DNA of 64,000 nt from Verpa conica (GCA_033030425.1 JAUFSD010000001.1:2604001-2668000), one strand, 5' to 3'; shown: positions 49,843-63,300, counted from the stretch's first letter. Numbers and translations are program-made. Notes: a model not told the origin generated them from the sequence alone.

Positions 49843-51426
49843 TTACCATTCGTACTCCCCATTAGCCTTATGGAAAACATATCTAAAACATAACAGTTAG
49901 TAAGATTATACAAAAAAGGGATGAAAGTTCTTGCGGGCTCACTCTTTTCCATTGATTGTCAGAACCCCGTCCTTAAGCACACACTTCCACTTGTTCTTAG
50001 TTCGTTGGACTTTATCATACATGCATAGCATGATTTGCGGCACTTCGTCTTCATCCTCATTATCGATTTCGTCATCTTCGGGATCATCGAGATCAGAGTT
50101 AATGGCGTCTTCATCAGGCACCTCCTCATCGGAATCACCATCAAGCTGTGAGATACTATCGGGACGGAGTGCACGTGAAGAAGAGATAGTAGAAGGGTAT
50201 GGGTAAGAGATGGTTCCATCGAGAGCAGCATCGTATGCATCCTGCCTTCTAGGGCGGCGTTTCTTGAAGGATTTGGATGAAGATGTTTTAAGACCTTTCA
50301 AAGCGTTTGCTAGCTCTTCGGTAGCCTTTGCACTCTCACGTTCCGCGGCTCCGATCCTGCGAAGTAATATGCGGTCCGCCTCCTCTCTACTAATATTACC
50401 ATATCCCTCTATAGGTACAGTATCATCATCAGCACCATCATGTTGTGGAATCCCGTTTGTTGAAGCTTGCCCATTCTGCGGTCTTTGCTGGGGATTTGAT
50501 GCAAGCCCTGGCAACACTAATCCGACCCCATTAGGCCGTACTTGGAGCGGGTTCATGAGTTTCTGTGCAATATTCTGGCGTGCCCGCTGTTCGGCGAGAG
50601 CGGGGTTATGAGTTGGGTTACCAGGAGCAGGTGGGGCATAAACCCCTTGCGGCTCTAGGCCGGGTTCGGGCTTAATACGAACACCCCCAGCATTTTGTCC
50701 TGGTACACCGGCGGGGTTTTGGGCATTAGCCTCTTGCTTGATGCCTGGTTGCTGTGGTTGGGGTACTTTAGCAGGAGATGTGGGGGCCGCTTGAGCTTGT
50801 GGGGGTGCAACAGTCTCTGGTGGTGGAGGGTCCCAAGGGAAATGAGCAACATGAAGGTCAGAAAGTCTTTGCTGCCAGACCTGTAGAGGAACAAAGCCTA
50901 TTGTCAGCAAGGGTACACAAAGATAGAGTACTAATAGTGGCAAAAGGAAGCAATATAGCCAAATCAGGCAAGCTTGTGTGAGCAAAATACGGGGAAAACA
51001 GGGAAATAAATCAGCAACCATCCCTTAAGGGCAGCATATAAAAGCGACCCCGCAAAAATGGGGTGAGGCACATAAAAGGGAAATCGCGGCGCGCCATAAA
51101 AAGGGGGATAAGAAAAGCCAGCCAAGCGCCCTTGAGTGAAATGGAAGATAGCAACGAAACGGAAGGTTCCAACTCAGCTTACCTGCTTCAACTCTTCCAA
51201 AGTCGACGCATTAACGCCAGCTTCCTCAAAGTCGATAACACTGGTGTCGATGACCTCTTGTATAATACGCTGGTAAACTTCACCCTATTTTCTCCACCAT
51301 CACCCGAATCACACAGGTTACACCTGTCAGCGCATGGCCGAGGAGGAAGCGAGAAAGGCGTACGAAAGAGGAGAAAAAGGGAATCAAGAATCAAGAAGGA
51401 ACACTGACAACTAGCTGGTTCGACAT
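49843..51426 (-). CDS. TOA1: Transcription initiation factor TFIIA large subunit (alpha/beta)
   Basis: Exons: 51426-51409 (18 nt), 51284-51183, 50880-49943, 49882-49843 (40 nt); 365 residues. TFIIA stabilises TBP on the TATA box in the nucleus. The N-terminal four-helix-bundle part is split by introns: MSNQLV, then GEVYQRIIQEVIDTSVIDFE, ending VWQQRLSDLHVAHFPWDP (about 41-58). The middle is Gln/Pro-rich and non-conserved. An acidic stretch (DSDEEVPDEDAINSDLDD) precedes the conserved C-terminal beta-barrel part: LCMYDKVQRTKNKWKCVLKD, then GVLTINGKE and, from the last exon, YVFHKANGEYEW. The tiny first and last exons complete both conserved ends, which the long central frame lacks. Introns are 124, 302 and 60 nt. 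The small subunit (TOA2) is not in this window. Confidence 0.95.
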
Positions 51427-52757
51427 TTCGTCTAATTTCGATGTATAGCTTTTAGGGCGGGGCGGTACAGTAGAAGTAGATTTGGAGAGGGCAGGCGCGA
51501 AGACTCTTTCTTTTGGGGTGGGGAGGGGGATTTCGGAGGGGGGGGGGGAGGTACGCGATTGTGCGGGATAGATCCGCAGCAAGATGAGCGGAAGCTTCTG
51601 GATGAAGCGAAGGACGAGATACGGATATCACGGACGGCGAACTCTTGGTCTATAGGAAGATTTTGGAGCTATGAAAGTCTTGCGATAGCGATGAAGCAGA
51701 GGGTGAGAGATTCCGAGGCCGGGGGACAAGATCTATTTCTTTGAGGCCTGTAGTGTCTCTGGTGATAGTGTCCTGAGGCCGCTGGAATTTTGAGGGTGAA
51801 AGCTACTCTTAGTCATCAGACTTGGCATGAGCGAACAATAGGGAGGGGAAAGCTATCCCAAAGAGCCGCAACACCACTCAGCCTCATGCCCATCAGAGTC
51901 ATTTCATTGAGGGGAGACAAAGCGATAAGCTGAACACTCTTTTGTTCTGTTTTATAATCTTGTTTCATTGTTCTCTCCTCTAGGCGGCGGCGATAGCGGC
52001 GATGATAACCGTAAAACACACCTTGCCTAGGGTCATGTCATGTACATGTGTGTACTTTAGAAGTTGCACATGGCGGCAACATGGAACATCGCGTACTCAT
52101 ATACCAAGAACTCATCCCTCAAGCAAGAGTCGATGTGCAATACATTGGCGAAGTTGGTTCATAGAGAGTATGATGGTTTCTCCTGCATGAAATTGCGGAT
52201 GATCCTCCGTGTGGCTTGAAAGCGAGCCCTGCTGCCAACGCCAAGGTGCACGTCTCCGCCAAGAAGTGCTGCCACACCGCCACAGTGACGAGAGATGACA
52301 TCAGAACCCAGACTCCGTGATGGTGACGGCATTCCCATCCCGTAAACAAAGCATGTACCGAGGAAACGTCTTCCCTACTCCTTTGCACATGGTACAAAAC
52401 AAGGTATACCATAATGATCCCGGGGGAGGAGGCGAAGAATGCAAGGGGAGCAGACAAGAAAATTCGATTGGATTCCAAGTTCCAGTTATGCACGATCCGT
52501 AGCTGGTTACTGAGTGGTGGAAACAAGTGATGCGTTGGGGTTCTGATGAGAATGGAGATGGGAGGTTATACGGGTCGGGGGTATTGGGAGAGTATGCGGT
52601 CATGGTCATAATGACCTCGGACATCATTTAAATACCTTCTCTCGTACCCTCCCCTTTGATTTTTTTCCTCATCATTCTGCATTCCATTCATATATATTTA
52701 CCAATCATCAATTATCTTTTTTCAACTACTAAACTTTACCAAACTCAATTTTCTACA
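51427..52757. other. Divergent intergenic region with a G11 run
   Basis: Between the - strand TFIIA gene and the + strand DUF1761 gene, holding both promoters. G11 lies at 51538-51548, about 110 bp upstream of the TFIIA start. A - strand open frame at 52301-52627 has no recognised domain. No supported gene. Confidence 0.5.
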
Positions 52758-53434
52758 ATGGCATCGTTAGTCTCCCAATTCCCTTGTATCAATTATATAT
52801 CATAATCGAACATGTTCAACCGATTATTATTTTACTCTCATAACTCTACGGGCATAAAAACCCTAATGAGGGAGAGAAAAGAATCATATCCCAAATTCGT
52901 ACTCAATTACTAACAAACTACAGTCTCCACTACCTCCCTCCCGTTAAGCCCTCCGCCGTTGCCCTTGGCACAATCTTCACTCACACCGCCAACCTTGCCG
53001 TCATGGCACCTATATTCGGCGATGCCTACCACAAGGCCATGAGCGCCAATTCCAAGCAGGAGTGGGCCAAGTCCAAGGAAGCCGCCAAGACTGCAACTCT
53101 CTGGGGATCAAACGTCCTTGGCTCCGGTGCACAAACATACGCTGTTGCTGCACTGCTCACCCAGACTGGTGTCCTAACATATAAGGGTGCTGCGTATGTT
53201 GGTGCACTGATCTTCGCTGCTACTAGTGTACCAACTGTATGTTATTCCTCCCCTTGAACATCAAGTTCAGCATATGTTAATTGTTATGATTAGATGGTCT
53301 CGCAATTATTCGATAAAGACCGTCAAGCGGAATATATTGCCATCCGTGCTGCCGCCGGTCTAGTCGAGACTGTCGGTTTGTCGGTCTTCTTGACCTGGTG
53401 GGGAATTCGTCCGGCTCATGACCTACTCAGATAA
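52758..53434 (+). CDS. DUF1761-type small integral membrane protein
   Basis: Exons: 52758-52765 (8 nt), 52924-53236, 53294-53434; 153 residues. The 8-nt first exon encodes Met-Ala and two bases of Ser, joined over a 158-nt intron to SLHYLPPVKPSAVALGTIFT. Four hydrophobic helices are visible: VALGTIFTHTANLAVMAPIF, TYAVAALLTQTGVLTYKGAA, YVGALIFAATSVP and GLVETVGLSVFLTWWGIRPA. The LTWWG end and FGDAYHKAM loop fit the fungal DUF1761 family. Function is unknown for the family; a membrane location follows from the helices. GC-rich, codon-biased exons in AT-rich surroundings suggest strong expression. Confidence 0.8.
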
Positions 53435-54294
53435 ATAGGTATAGTTTTTAGAAAAGGGTTTTATTATTAATGTTTTTATTTGCTGTATAATTATGAATTA
53501 TAAAGACATTGAGCGTTAAAGGGGGGTTAGATATTTTTACAGTAAATATTTTACCAAACTATACATTTGCGAACGAAATCATGAATTTATTTATATTTGA
53601 TACTCTATTATAAAGCTATATGGTGATTTACCAGCCCTAGCAAAAGTTATACAATTTATACATAATATCTTGCCTCAAGATCGAGTGATAATCTATGCCT
53701 CGGGACCGAGTAACTAAAAGTTCATATTAGTCAAACATCACGTGCTATGCCTGAAAAGAAAGCCAGTCCTGTCATGTGTTAGAAGCGTAGGTATATATAG
53801 GTTATTGTAGGCCCACTCTTTGTGGTAGCATGATATAGCTATTGTAGCCCACCTTTGTACTACGGCGCTTTGTTCGACCGAGTAATATACTCTACGCTAA
53901 ATTAAATAAGCGTTTATCAAGTACCTCTAGTAATTTTTCAATATGCACTACCTTCAAATACGGGTATTTAATTAACGCCTAAGTGGTCCTCCTATAGAAC
54001 CCGGTTTATCGCAATAGATTCTAGTGAATTAGCGTCACATGTTCTCACTCGGCACACATGTTCATAGGAGGCTACATGTATATGTGCTTCTTCTATAGGT
54101 ATTATTAATATCACCACCCTTTCTTTAGTTACGTACAATAAGCAACCCCCTATTCTTTATTATTAATTTTATTACGCACATGTTGGCAACCTCCTAGAGC
54201 CCATGAGGTATGACCCTGCAAAATACACGCTCTAGGATAATAAGAAATATACTATTCATAACACTAGTTCAGCCTCACTTTCCACGGTTATTTT
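53435..54294. other. Intergenic spacer between convergent genes
   Basis: AT-rich; no open frame or structured repeat that I can support. Confidence 0.6.
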
Positions 54295-56470
54295 TCAGTC
54301 CCTCCTTACACTTCTCCTGAGGCCTGGCCTCTCCAGAATCCTACTCCCCGAAGTGCTACAAATACCATTCCGAGACGCACCGCCTAACCCACTCCTAATC
54401 CCTCGATTAAACATGTTACCTCCTCCACTTTTACCAAATCCTTGCACAGTCCCCGGCCTTATTTCCCCTCCACCCGAAAACATGCCCATCTTCCCGAACC
54501 GTGGTGTACTCCAGTTTGGGACCTCAGTTGTACCTATCCCTCTTACTCTACCATCCAACGAATCATCCTGCATACTAAAAAGTCCACTATCTTCTAGACT
54601 AGCGCCATACGAACGACTTAGATTAACCCGTTGCCCAGCGAAGCTTGCCACACTGGCTGGCCGTCGTATACCATTCCCGGCGGCAGATGATTGTAGCCCG
54701 GGGCCCCCCAATTTTGTAAGGGGTTCAGTAAAGAACGGACTCACCACACTGCGTATTCCAATTTCAGAGGTCCTTGGAGTCCTAGGAGCAGCAGACTGCC
54801 CTCCCCTGTCGTAAAGATACCCTGCATTTTCTTCTTGGCGTGCTAAGGGCAAGAAATTACCTACCCGACCTTCTAGAGAGTTGAAAGTGGACCTATTGCC
54901 TTGCATAGATGGGGAGATTCTATCCCCATATCCTGTTCCTGTTTTTGATGATTGGTGATCCGGAAATGTGAAATTACTACCCCCTGTGCCTTGGGAAGGA
55001 ATCGGATTAATAGGTGACTGAAATGGGATGCTTATATTATTCGCATAATCCTTCCGTAATCGGTTGCCATCCTGTTTTTGTTGATTTATAAACCCGCCCT
55101 CAGGAGTTTGTAAGGGCTGTGGTCGCATGGAAGTACCCACAGACCCTGTAAGATCTATAAACTGTCTTTCATAACCAACAGGAAAATGCTGCTGTGTAGA
55201 AGTACTTTCAAGATTTCCATTACCCCGAAGAGATTGGTTACCCCTGGGAGATGACTGATCTCGGTATACTTCCTTCCGGGGCGAATGACCTAGTTGTTGA
55301 AACTGATTACTATACTCGACTCGCTGCCCCTGATGCTGTTCTTGCCCCTTCCCACTATACCTTTCCTCTTGTCTGTTATCAGAATATTGTTGTGCCATCC
55401 TTTGTGCTGATGGTGGTAAAGGTGGCGGTGGCATGGCTTGCCTTTTATTCATCTCATTTCTGAATTCTCTCGCCCTAAAGTCTGGATCGCCACTTATGTC
55501 GTTAGCCTTTCTTTTGTGGTTAGAATTATCAGACACTGTAGTGGTAGGTGGAGACAAAAGACTTTGGCAAATAGTTCCCGCCTCAGAATTATACTGTTTC
55601 TGGACTGGTAGTGAGTCATCATAATCCAGGGAAGATAGCTGGGCAGAAGATAGCTGGGCACGAAGCTGAGAAACCTCTTGACGAAGATTTGTTATTTCAG
55701 CCTCCATAATTGACTTTTTCCTACCCGTATTTATCAGTATAGAACAACCTTCGCTTGTAAATGGAGATCATGCTTCTTCAGCTCTTTCCCTTCTACTAGT
55801 TCATCCTTCACTTTTAATAAAACCCTCCTCTGATCATCTACCTTACCTTGCAGCTTCTCCGCGAGAGCTTTATAATGCGATGCTATTCGTATGGCATTAC
55901 TCATTCGAAACTACAGTATCAACTTAGTTATATTTTCATGCGAGTGAGAAGAGAGGTATAGAACCTTAATAGCGCCAGCAACATCCTCCAGAAGCTCCGC
56001 TTCGGGACGAAAGTAATCGCGTAGTTCCATAGAGACCTTTAATTGAATATCATGTGAAAATCAGAGTCCTCATTTCTCTGGAGTATGAACGACAGCCCAC
56101 TTTACTTTACCAGCGCCCAAATCTGCCAAAGAAATACCGCTGCTGCTACAATAAGGACAGTTATGTGTCTTTTTAGATGCATCCTGGGGTACTATTGTTT
56201 AATAATATATCAGCAGTATATTCTCCATGGGCTAATGTTAATAATGACTATACCACCACCCGGGAAACAGTGTGACCCGCACAAAATATGACCACAGCTT
56301 GTCAGCCAAAAGGGTGGATCGTTTCCATCTGTATTACCTATCCCACCAGAGATAGCGGGGATGAAGCAAACACAGCAATAAATAATAAGATCTTCTGCAT
56401 TTCCGCTTCCTACCGAAGGGGATCGACGACGGGCGGATGCAGATGAGGAAGACTGAATAGCGGAAGACAT
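54295..56470 (-). CDS. RING finger/coiled-coil protein, Zip3/HEI10 (CCNB1IP1/RNF212)-like
   Basis: Exons: 56470-56254, 56191-56106, 56036-55965, 55910 to about 55800, then about 55715-54295. The RING starts CCVCF (about 32-36), continues through LTSCGHILCGSHCFPGG and finishes in exon 2 with CPYCSSSG. A long coiled coil follows (MELRDYFRPEAELLED, FRMSNAIRIASHYKALAEKLQ, DDQRRVLLKVKDEL, then EAEITNLRQEVSQLRAQL). The last ~400 residues are disordered, rich in Ser, Gly, Gln and Asn. RING plus coiled coil plus disordered tail is the layout of meiotic crossover SUMO/ubiquitin ligases; assignment to that group is inferred. The junction of exons 4 and 5 is unsure: donors at 55827 (GTAGAA) or 55777 (GTTGTT) both reach the frame at the AG before TCAATTATGGAGGC. 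The exon 1 donor also has close alternatives. Divergent from the complex I gene, 341 bp apart. Confidence 0.7.
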
Positions 56471-56811
56471 AGAATTTTGATTAATAACTCGTGGGGCTGT
56501 AGATGATGAGAGAAATTCACTACATTTAAGTAGATATACCTGTCACCACAGCAAAGCCAAAGGACACCTCGTTCGGTGATGAGCTGTGATAGCCGCAGCC
56601 CGCCGACCGGGCTGCTTCTTACATAACAATCTCTTGGCGCGGGCAATCTTCAACGACACCTCTTCCTCCGCCTATTCGCGATAGCAATCACTCGAGCCCC
56701 AGCTCGTTGCTTTCATTCTTTCTCAGTACTCCACCACTGAATCTCCCTCTAAACTAATACAATTAGACTGATATATGACCCCATAGAATCACCTTCATCA
56801 CAACTCCCACA
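56471..56811. promoter_or_regulatory. Divergent promoter region
   Basis: 341 bp separating the starts of the RING gene (-) and the complex I subunit gene (+). The half next to the complex I gene is pyrimidine-rich (about 56700-56770), typical of fungal core promoters. No specific operator is recognised. Confidence 0.5.
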
Positions 56812-57376
56812 ATGTCTGTCCAGCCCGTCGTTAAGGTTCGTCGGATTCGCCCTCCACAATATCTATCATCATCTGATCAATGTGATACTACAGAAATATA
56901 CCGTCGGCTCTGTCGGAATCTGGGAGAAAATCCGGCGACTTCTCGCTGTTGACCCTGAGCGTTCTTCCGGTATCCCTCTTAACCCCCACTTCCGTAACCC
57001 CGCCCCCGCCTCTGTCCCCGCATCGGCATATACAGACCCTGTCACCACTCCCGCAGCCGACATTGCTGAGAACCCATACTGGAAACGTGATACAAGGCGC
57101 AACTACCCCCAGTTAAGCACCTTCAGGCAGTCGGATATCGCCGGCCTCCTGACTGTTGGCTCAGCTTCTCGCCCTAGGATTGCAGTTGGCGCAGAGGGCG
57201 AGAAGCAGCTTGTTGCCATCAAAGAGGGCGGGGCGAAAGGGGTTCTTTCATTAGCATTTGAGAAGGGTGGTGAGAAGGCTATTAGTGAAGTCCTTGGGGC
57301 TGGTGGATTACCACCCTTACCTGGAAACGGTGTGAAGTGGACCCTTGATGCAGGCGAAGGCTTTCCTTCAAAGTAA
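56812..57376 (+). CDS. NADH:ubiquinone oxidoreductase 21.3 kDa subunit (complex I)
   Basis: Exons 56812-56835 and 56894-57376, 168 residues. It is an accessory subunit of mitochondrial complex I found in fungi (Neurospora 21.3 kDa subunit, Yarrowia NUZM). The 24-nt first exon encodes MSVQPVVK, joined at phase 0 to KYTVGSVGIWEKIRRLLAVD, the family hallmark. PLNPHFRNP, DPVTTPAADIAENPYWKRD and RRNYPQLS follow; the C-terminal half is Gly/Ala-rich. The mature protein usually lacks a long cleavable presequence, matching this short start. It assembles in the inner membrane near the matrix arm by family knowledge. Strong codon bias suggests high expression. Confidence 0.93.
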
Positions 57377-60300
57377 GATAATTAAATTACTATGGCGCAG
57401 CTTTATTGGGTTTTTTATATTGACAAATTCACTAGGTATCCCTGCCGAACATTCAGATAGATACTAAATTCTATAGCGTTTAAGAATTTATAAGTTTGAA
57501 CAGGGTATATAGTTTGGGCTGTTGTGGATATATTTTTTTTTCTTTAAAATTATTGGCACTTAGCTCTAAATCTAGATTGTATCAACCATTATCTTACTGA
57601 GAATTGAGGTTGCGCACAGATGAATTTCAGCCAGCCATTTGCTTAATACCATTTTATAATTCTAAGGACCAATCTTTGCGTATGTAAAAATCTATTATAG
57701 TTCAAACGATTTAAGATACTAGAAACCACTTTAGACTCCTGCTAGCACCAAAATGCATGTATTTAGGTAGAATATGATATGCCTATAGTGTATGAAACTA
57801 GAATAGATAAGTACTTGAGGGCATTTAAAACGTAAAACAGATCCCTCTGGACCCCTGCACCAATTGGCATAGGACGGAAAAACCATTTTTTAAATAATTA
57901 TATCTCAATACCATTCATCTTACAGACAGAGATAAGTAGCTCACTATAACTAAAAAGGTGCCCGCCCCGAAAACCCTTATAACTATGTTAAATAGTGGCA
58001 ATAATGGCAACTTCATAGACAAAGTCTCTTTTCTCTGAGTCTTGTACTTATAGAAACTTATTCACCGAGACTTCAATACCCAATATAGAAAAGAAATTCA
58101 TTGGGAGATCTAAGAATAAACAAAGTTAGTACCCACTAGCGCCAATCTACTGTCTTTGGAAGCGTTTAATAACATATAGATTAAAAGAATTTATTAGAGA
58201 ACCTATAACGAAGATAATTCTTCTCTTGCCTAAGTCTTAACATCTAATATTACTCAACTAAGAGATATGCAACGACCCTTTACATTCAATACCACACTAT
58301 GAATAGACTTTAGGTAGCGAGAAATTACTAATGGATATAGTTATAAGTTTTCACTAAGCACTAAGTAGAAATTTCTGACGGCTAAAACTACATATTGTTT
58401 ACTAGATAGTGACCTTAGTAGGTGTATATGGCAAAGAAACCCTAACCCTGACGCTAGTTATCTCACCTGTGCTTACGGAGTGTCATCATCCTCCTTTTCT
58501 TAATTCAACCCACATTAACATCGTGATAATTACTAACGAGCCTCTAACTTCTATCGTTTCACCAATAAGACATATCTTCTACTCAGAAATGAACTTTCTC
58601 GCCCAGTTGGGCTCCATCGCCGACACAAAATTCGTGGCAGAACCCCCTTTCAACACACCTCTACTTCCCCTCACCCTTCCATCACCCCATCACGATCTCG
58701 CCCGTCTCCTTCATTAATTTCCTGCATCAGAATCAGATCCTATCAAACACTCAAACCGAATCCAACAACAGAAACCCAGGTAAAAGAAGAAAAAACGAGC
58801 AGAACCCAGGCAGCGAAAAGCTCAAGCAGAGGCCTTCCTATCAGCTCCTGCCGATTTCCTGCAGTTTCTGTAGCCCGAGATGCGCCAGGGTGAGGGCGTC
58901 AGCGAACTAGTAAAGACGAGGTCATCAATACTAACACTCTTATCAAATTTTATACTAGCAGGGAAAACTATTTGCTTAGTTTTTCTGGGATCGTAATCCG
59001 CAAATTACACTCGGGAGCTCCGTGTAGTCCCGTTCTGAGGTCTAACTGGCTAGATAACATCTAAGTCATAGGTCAAAAACGGTTTTGCTACCAACGTTAT
59101 GGTATCGTCATAGCCTCGAAGTTGGCAGCTCACCCGAAGTAAATGTCTATCTTTCCCCCTTCTTTCCTTCTTCTTTCCTTTGCTTCTTTTCTTTGCTTCT
59201 TCCCCGCCTCCTAGTGCTTCCTTCTAGCATCAAATTCAGGATGCGCCATTTAAACCTTGCTATAAATACGAACATCCCCACTTTCATCTCCTGAGAGCAC
59301 ACTTAATTGGCCACTTCACCTTCATCTCCGTGCACAATATCTATACATAATGGCCATGCCTAGAACTATGTCCATCTCTCTACATCATCATACCGGTAGA
59401 TCTTATAATATAGCTTATTTTACCAATAGCCAGATTTGAAATACTACCTTTTGCCGATTTTAAAGTGCAAAGCGCATTTTTAACCAATGTGGACATACCG
59501 CCAACTTTAGAAAATACCTAACTTAACTCCCGCAAGTACCATTACGGAATTCTAGCTTTCAAAGCCATCTTTTGACAAATAAAAACGTACGGAGAGTGGA
59601 TCCTGATCAACAAAGATGCTCAGCCACAGCGTTTAAAGCACAAAATAACCTCCACCGGTACCTTGGCCGTTCTAAACTCACCCCACATACACTTGTATAC
59701 TCTATTTAAGCACTTTGGGGTCTCAAGCTTCTTTTGACTACATCTTCAGCCGCACTTCGGGGGAAGCATGGATGAAGTTAGCTCAGGGTCTAAATCGATT
59801 CATTCCTAAAGCTGAACCAGACCGATGACCAACAAACCCAGGAATCGGTTGCCTTCATTCCCAACAGATGAACCCTCGCAGATAACCAAAAGAACCCGCA
59901 ATAATTTATCTTCAGCTATCCTAAAACTAATCTTCTCGCAGAACTGCGAGGTTAAACCCGAGGAGGTTGAAACGTGGGCTTGCTCCGCCCTGTAAACTGG
60001 GCAGCATGGTACAGGATGGGGCTGGGTACGAGACCTGAAACGTAGGCCCGTTGCCGTCCTCACTTACTTGCGCACCAGAAGAAGCATAGAGGGTTTTGTA
60101 CGAGACCGATTGAAACGTATGTCGGAAACCATGCGTTGGGCAGTCAACTTGGTGACCTTTTCCAAAAGATTTTGTTAAAACCCAACGCACAGACTACGCA
60201 ATAAACCCGTTCGATTCAGTATTATAGAATCAAGACTGCTAGCTGGCTCGTTACATGTATGACTGAATCGACTTAAGTTGATTAATCAAGTAAAACCCCG

Positions 60301-63300
60301 TTCCCCACTAGTTTGACGCTACAGGATCCTCTCCATCAAATCAGAGATTTCGTGATCGGACTGAGGATTCATGATAATACTCATGGCTGTTGGCACAAGG
60401 AAACCCAATTTCGCGTCCAGTGGGGGCTACAAGCCGTCGAGTAGCATTTCGTGATACTGAAATCCCTGTATATCCTCAACAAAAAATGCCTATTCCTTCT
60501 GCTTAGCTGTTGCACAAACCCAACTGGAGCTCAAATCCAGGCCCAAAACCAGGGAACTACCTTTAGAATTTCGACCATCGAAAGCTTGTACTTTTTATGG
60601 CACAAAGAAAGCCAAAGCGCTGCGTCTATTTTTCATTTTGGTGTCCAGGTGATGTGAGGACACGTAGTTTTGAATTTAGACTTGTTATGCCCGTTAGTTC
60701 GGTCTAAACTTCCTCTCTCGTTCTTTCTTTCCTCATGAGGGCTGCCTTGCTGGTTCCATAAATTCGATATATGAATCTTCTATATACATACATGTAGTTG
60801 TGCTTCTGGTTGGTTATGTTCGGTTTTACGAACTACAACACGAGTCATTAAGGACCATTCGCATTGGCCACCGGTGCTCGGAGAAATCTACTGTCTCAAA
60901 AAAAAATACGTGGGTATGACTTTTATTTTTCTCCAGAAAAGATACGCTGTCCAGTGGCTTCGTGAGATGTAAAAACGAGGCGTGATGCCGCTGTTCCGGT
61001 GAACAGTACATGTATTACGTTGCCCGCTCATGAAAATCCCTCCCAATACAACTTATCATATCAAAACAGACTAGACTAGGTAATTCTTACTTTTACCAAA
61101 TATCTACCACATACACGCATATCTGCTGCAGCAGATTTGTCTTGTTTTTTGGCAATATAATAATCATGTTATATCACTCGTTTCGTTATACTCAGCCTTA
61201 TGGTGCTCTCATGCACCTTTTGTCAATTGTAGGCGCATTTGCCTAAGCAGGCATAACTTTCTAGATGTAATTAAAATACCTAATATCCCAAATTAAACCA
61301 GGGGTGGTATGTATGGCTAGACTCCGACTCGGAGCCATCCGTTGACAGGATGGGTAATACTCGGTCTCCTTCCTGAGACACTTCCAGAATAAACACTGCA
61401 TCACCGAATAACTCTATTTATCGCCATCTCTAGCCAATCGTGTCCACTGCTATGCATATTTATTAAAAGAATGGTGGGGATCGATCTCAACCGCTGTCAC
61501 AATCCACACAGCACCGACACGTCTGTAGTACCTATCTGCGCCCCCCCCGCACATCTAGGATTCAGCCTTGTTGATCGATAAGCATACCACATGTACTTTA
61601 GAGCACATAACTCTACCCTCAACAGCCACATCCTTAAACTTCTCGAAAGATACATATTCTGGGGTGTTTTTCTGGTCCTCCGCCTGAGGACCCGGGAACC
61701 GGGTGCGGGCCATTAGTAGGTAACGGTTGCACAGCCATAGCTGAAAAAAATAAGACACACAATTTAAAGTTTACGGCTGTTGCTGATATGCTTAGTGATC
61801 GTGCGCATGCGCCTGCGGCCATGACACTACCACCCCCCTAACAGTAATCAAAGTCCGGGACCGAGAGTCGCTATAAATAGCGGTATTTTTGGGTACACCT
61901 CTATTTACTATTCACGCTTGAATCCAGCCGATCCCCTCCAAAAAAATATTAGTATCTACTTACTCCACGTGTGTAGACGAAAGACTAGTAATTGCCTCAC
62001 CCCTCGAATCAAATTCACTAAGCGTATAGTCCCCACTCTTTAGGATACAGGGGGGCGCCTTGGGCGTATGCATAACACAATATGGGGGCTGTTTGGTTCG
62101 TTCAATTGAGGGACCCACCAAATAAATGTGGAGCTGCGTGGGAATGCTAAAACGCCGATTAAAAAGACAAATTCAATTCTCCATCAATAAAGGGGTATCG
62201 AGGTGAGGATAAGGCGAACGGGCAAAAAGGGAAACGTCAAACTGCATATAGCAACGGTCGCGATATGTCGATTATGGCGTAACTGTCAGCGTTACACAAG
62301 CGAAGCTCGTTCCAAATTTCCTATTGGGGAAAAACAAACAATGGGGGGATGTAACGTTATAGACTGGCCATGTCTGGGGCTCCATAGCATAAATTTTATA
62401 TATCTCTATTTTCCTTCCCCCACCCCCGTAACACACGGGCTATGGTGTCAATAATAGCCACTCCTAGGAGATTTGAGGAGGTCCAGATCTCGCGTCGCAC
62501 GAAGAAGTGGAAGAAGAAAAGAATACGTTTCAGAAATTCTCGGCCCCGGTAACACCGATTTGCGCAAGAAACAAAATTTGAGGTCAAGTCACGTGAACAG
62601 AAATATAACCAATGAGTCGAGTGATTCGCTGTGAAGGCCATGTATACCCGGCCTTATAATCCGGGCGTTATTTTATACGAATCGGAGTCGGGGTCTGACA
62701 GTGAGATTATTCCTGCAAAAGCCCTCTGATATGCAGAGAGAAACGGGTTGCGAGGGAAAAAATCACCAGATGACATCGCAGATTCCCCAATCTCCGGAAC
62801 ACTCGGGGAACTGATTAGTATTCCTGAACTCGTGCCGGTCTTGACCCGGTCTTGGGGCTTGCGTTCCACCAGATTCTACGATGTGAAAGTGTGAAAGATC
62901 TCTCGCTTATAACTGCCAAGCTGTACCCCATGTCGGAAGAGTTAGCTTGATCATGTGACCTGTTAATGCTAAGTTATCGGACCATATTCAGTCACATGAC
63001 TGATTTAATCCTAGCGGCATGGCACTCTCATCTCCTTTAACCCCAAACGGACCCGAAGAGTGGCAATTATTACTGCAAAATTATCCCATATGCGTGCTGG
63101 CTATGCAATTATTCCAAATAAAACTGTGATTTCTAACCTGGGTGTAATCTCCGAATCTACAAAATCCGGGCCGGGCATGCTTCGGCTACTTGCTCCCGTA
63201 CAAACTCTTTATGATTCGTGGATTTTAATAATCTTAAACACAAGAAAATCAGAGACAGGAAAGCAGCTTTGCTGACTGCATAAGTGGGTGTTAGTTGGTA

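Noticed and set aside
52119..52627. Two - strand open frames (108 and 135 residues) upstream of the DUF1761 gene
   Set aside because: Ser/Pro/His-rich composition without a domain, lying in a divergent promoter region; an extra small gene cannot be excluded but is not supported.
49801..58460. CCCTAACCC-like words near 49808 and 58438
   Set aside because: Each is only two units long, so it is not a telomere array or interstitial telomere.
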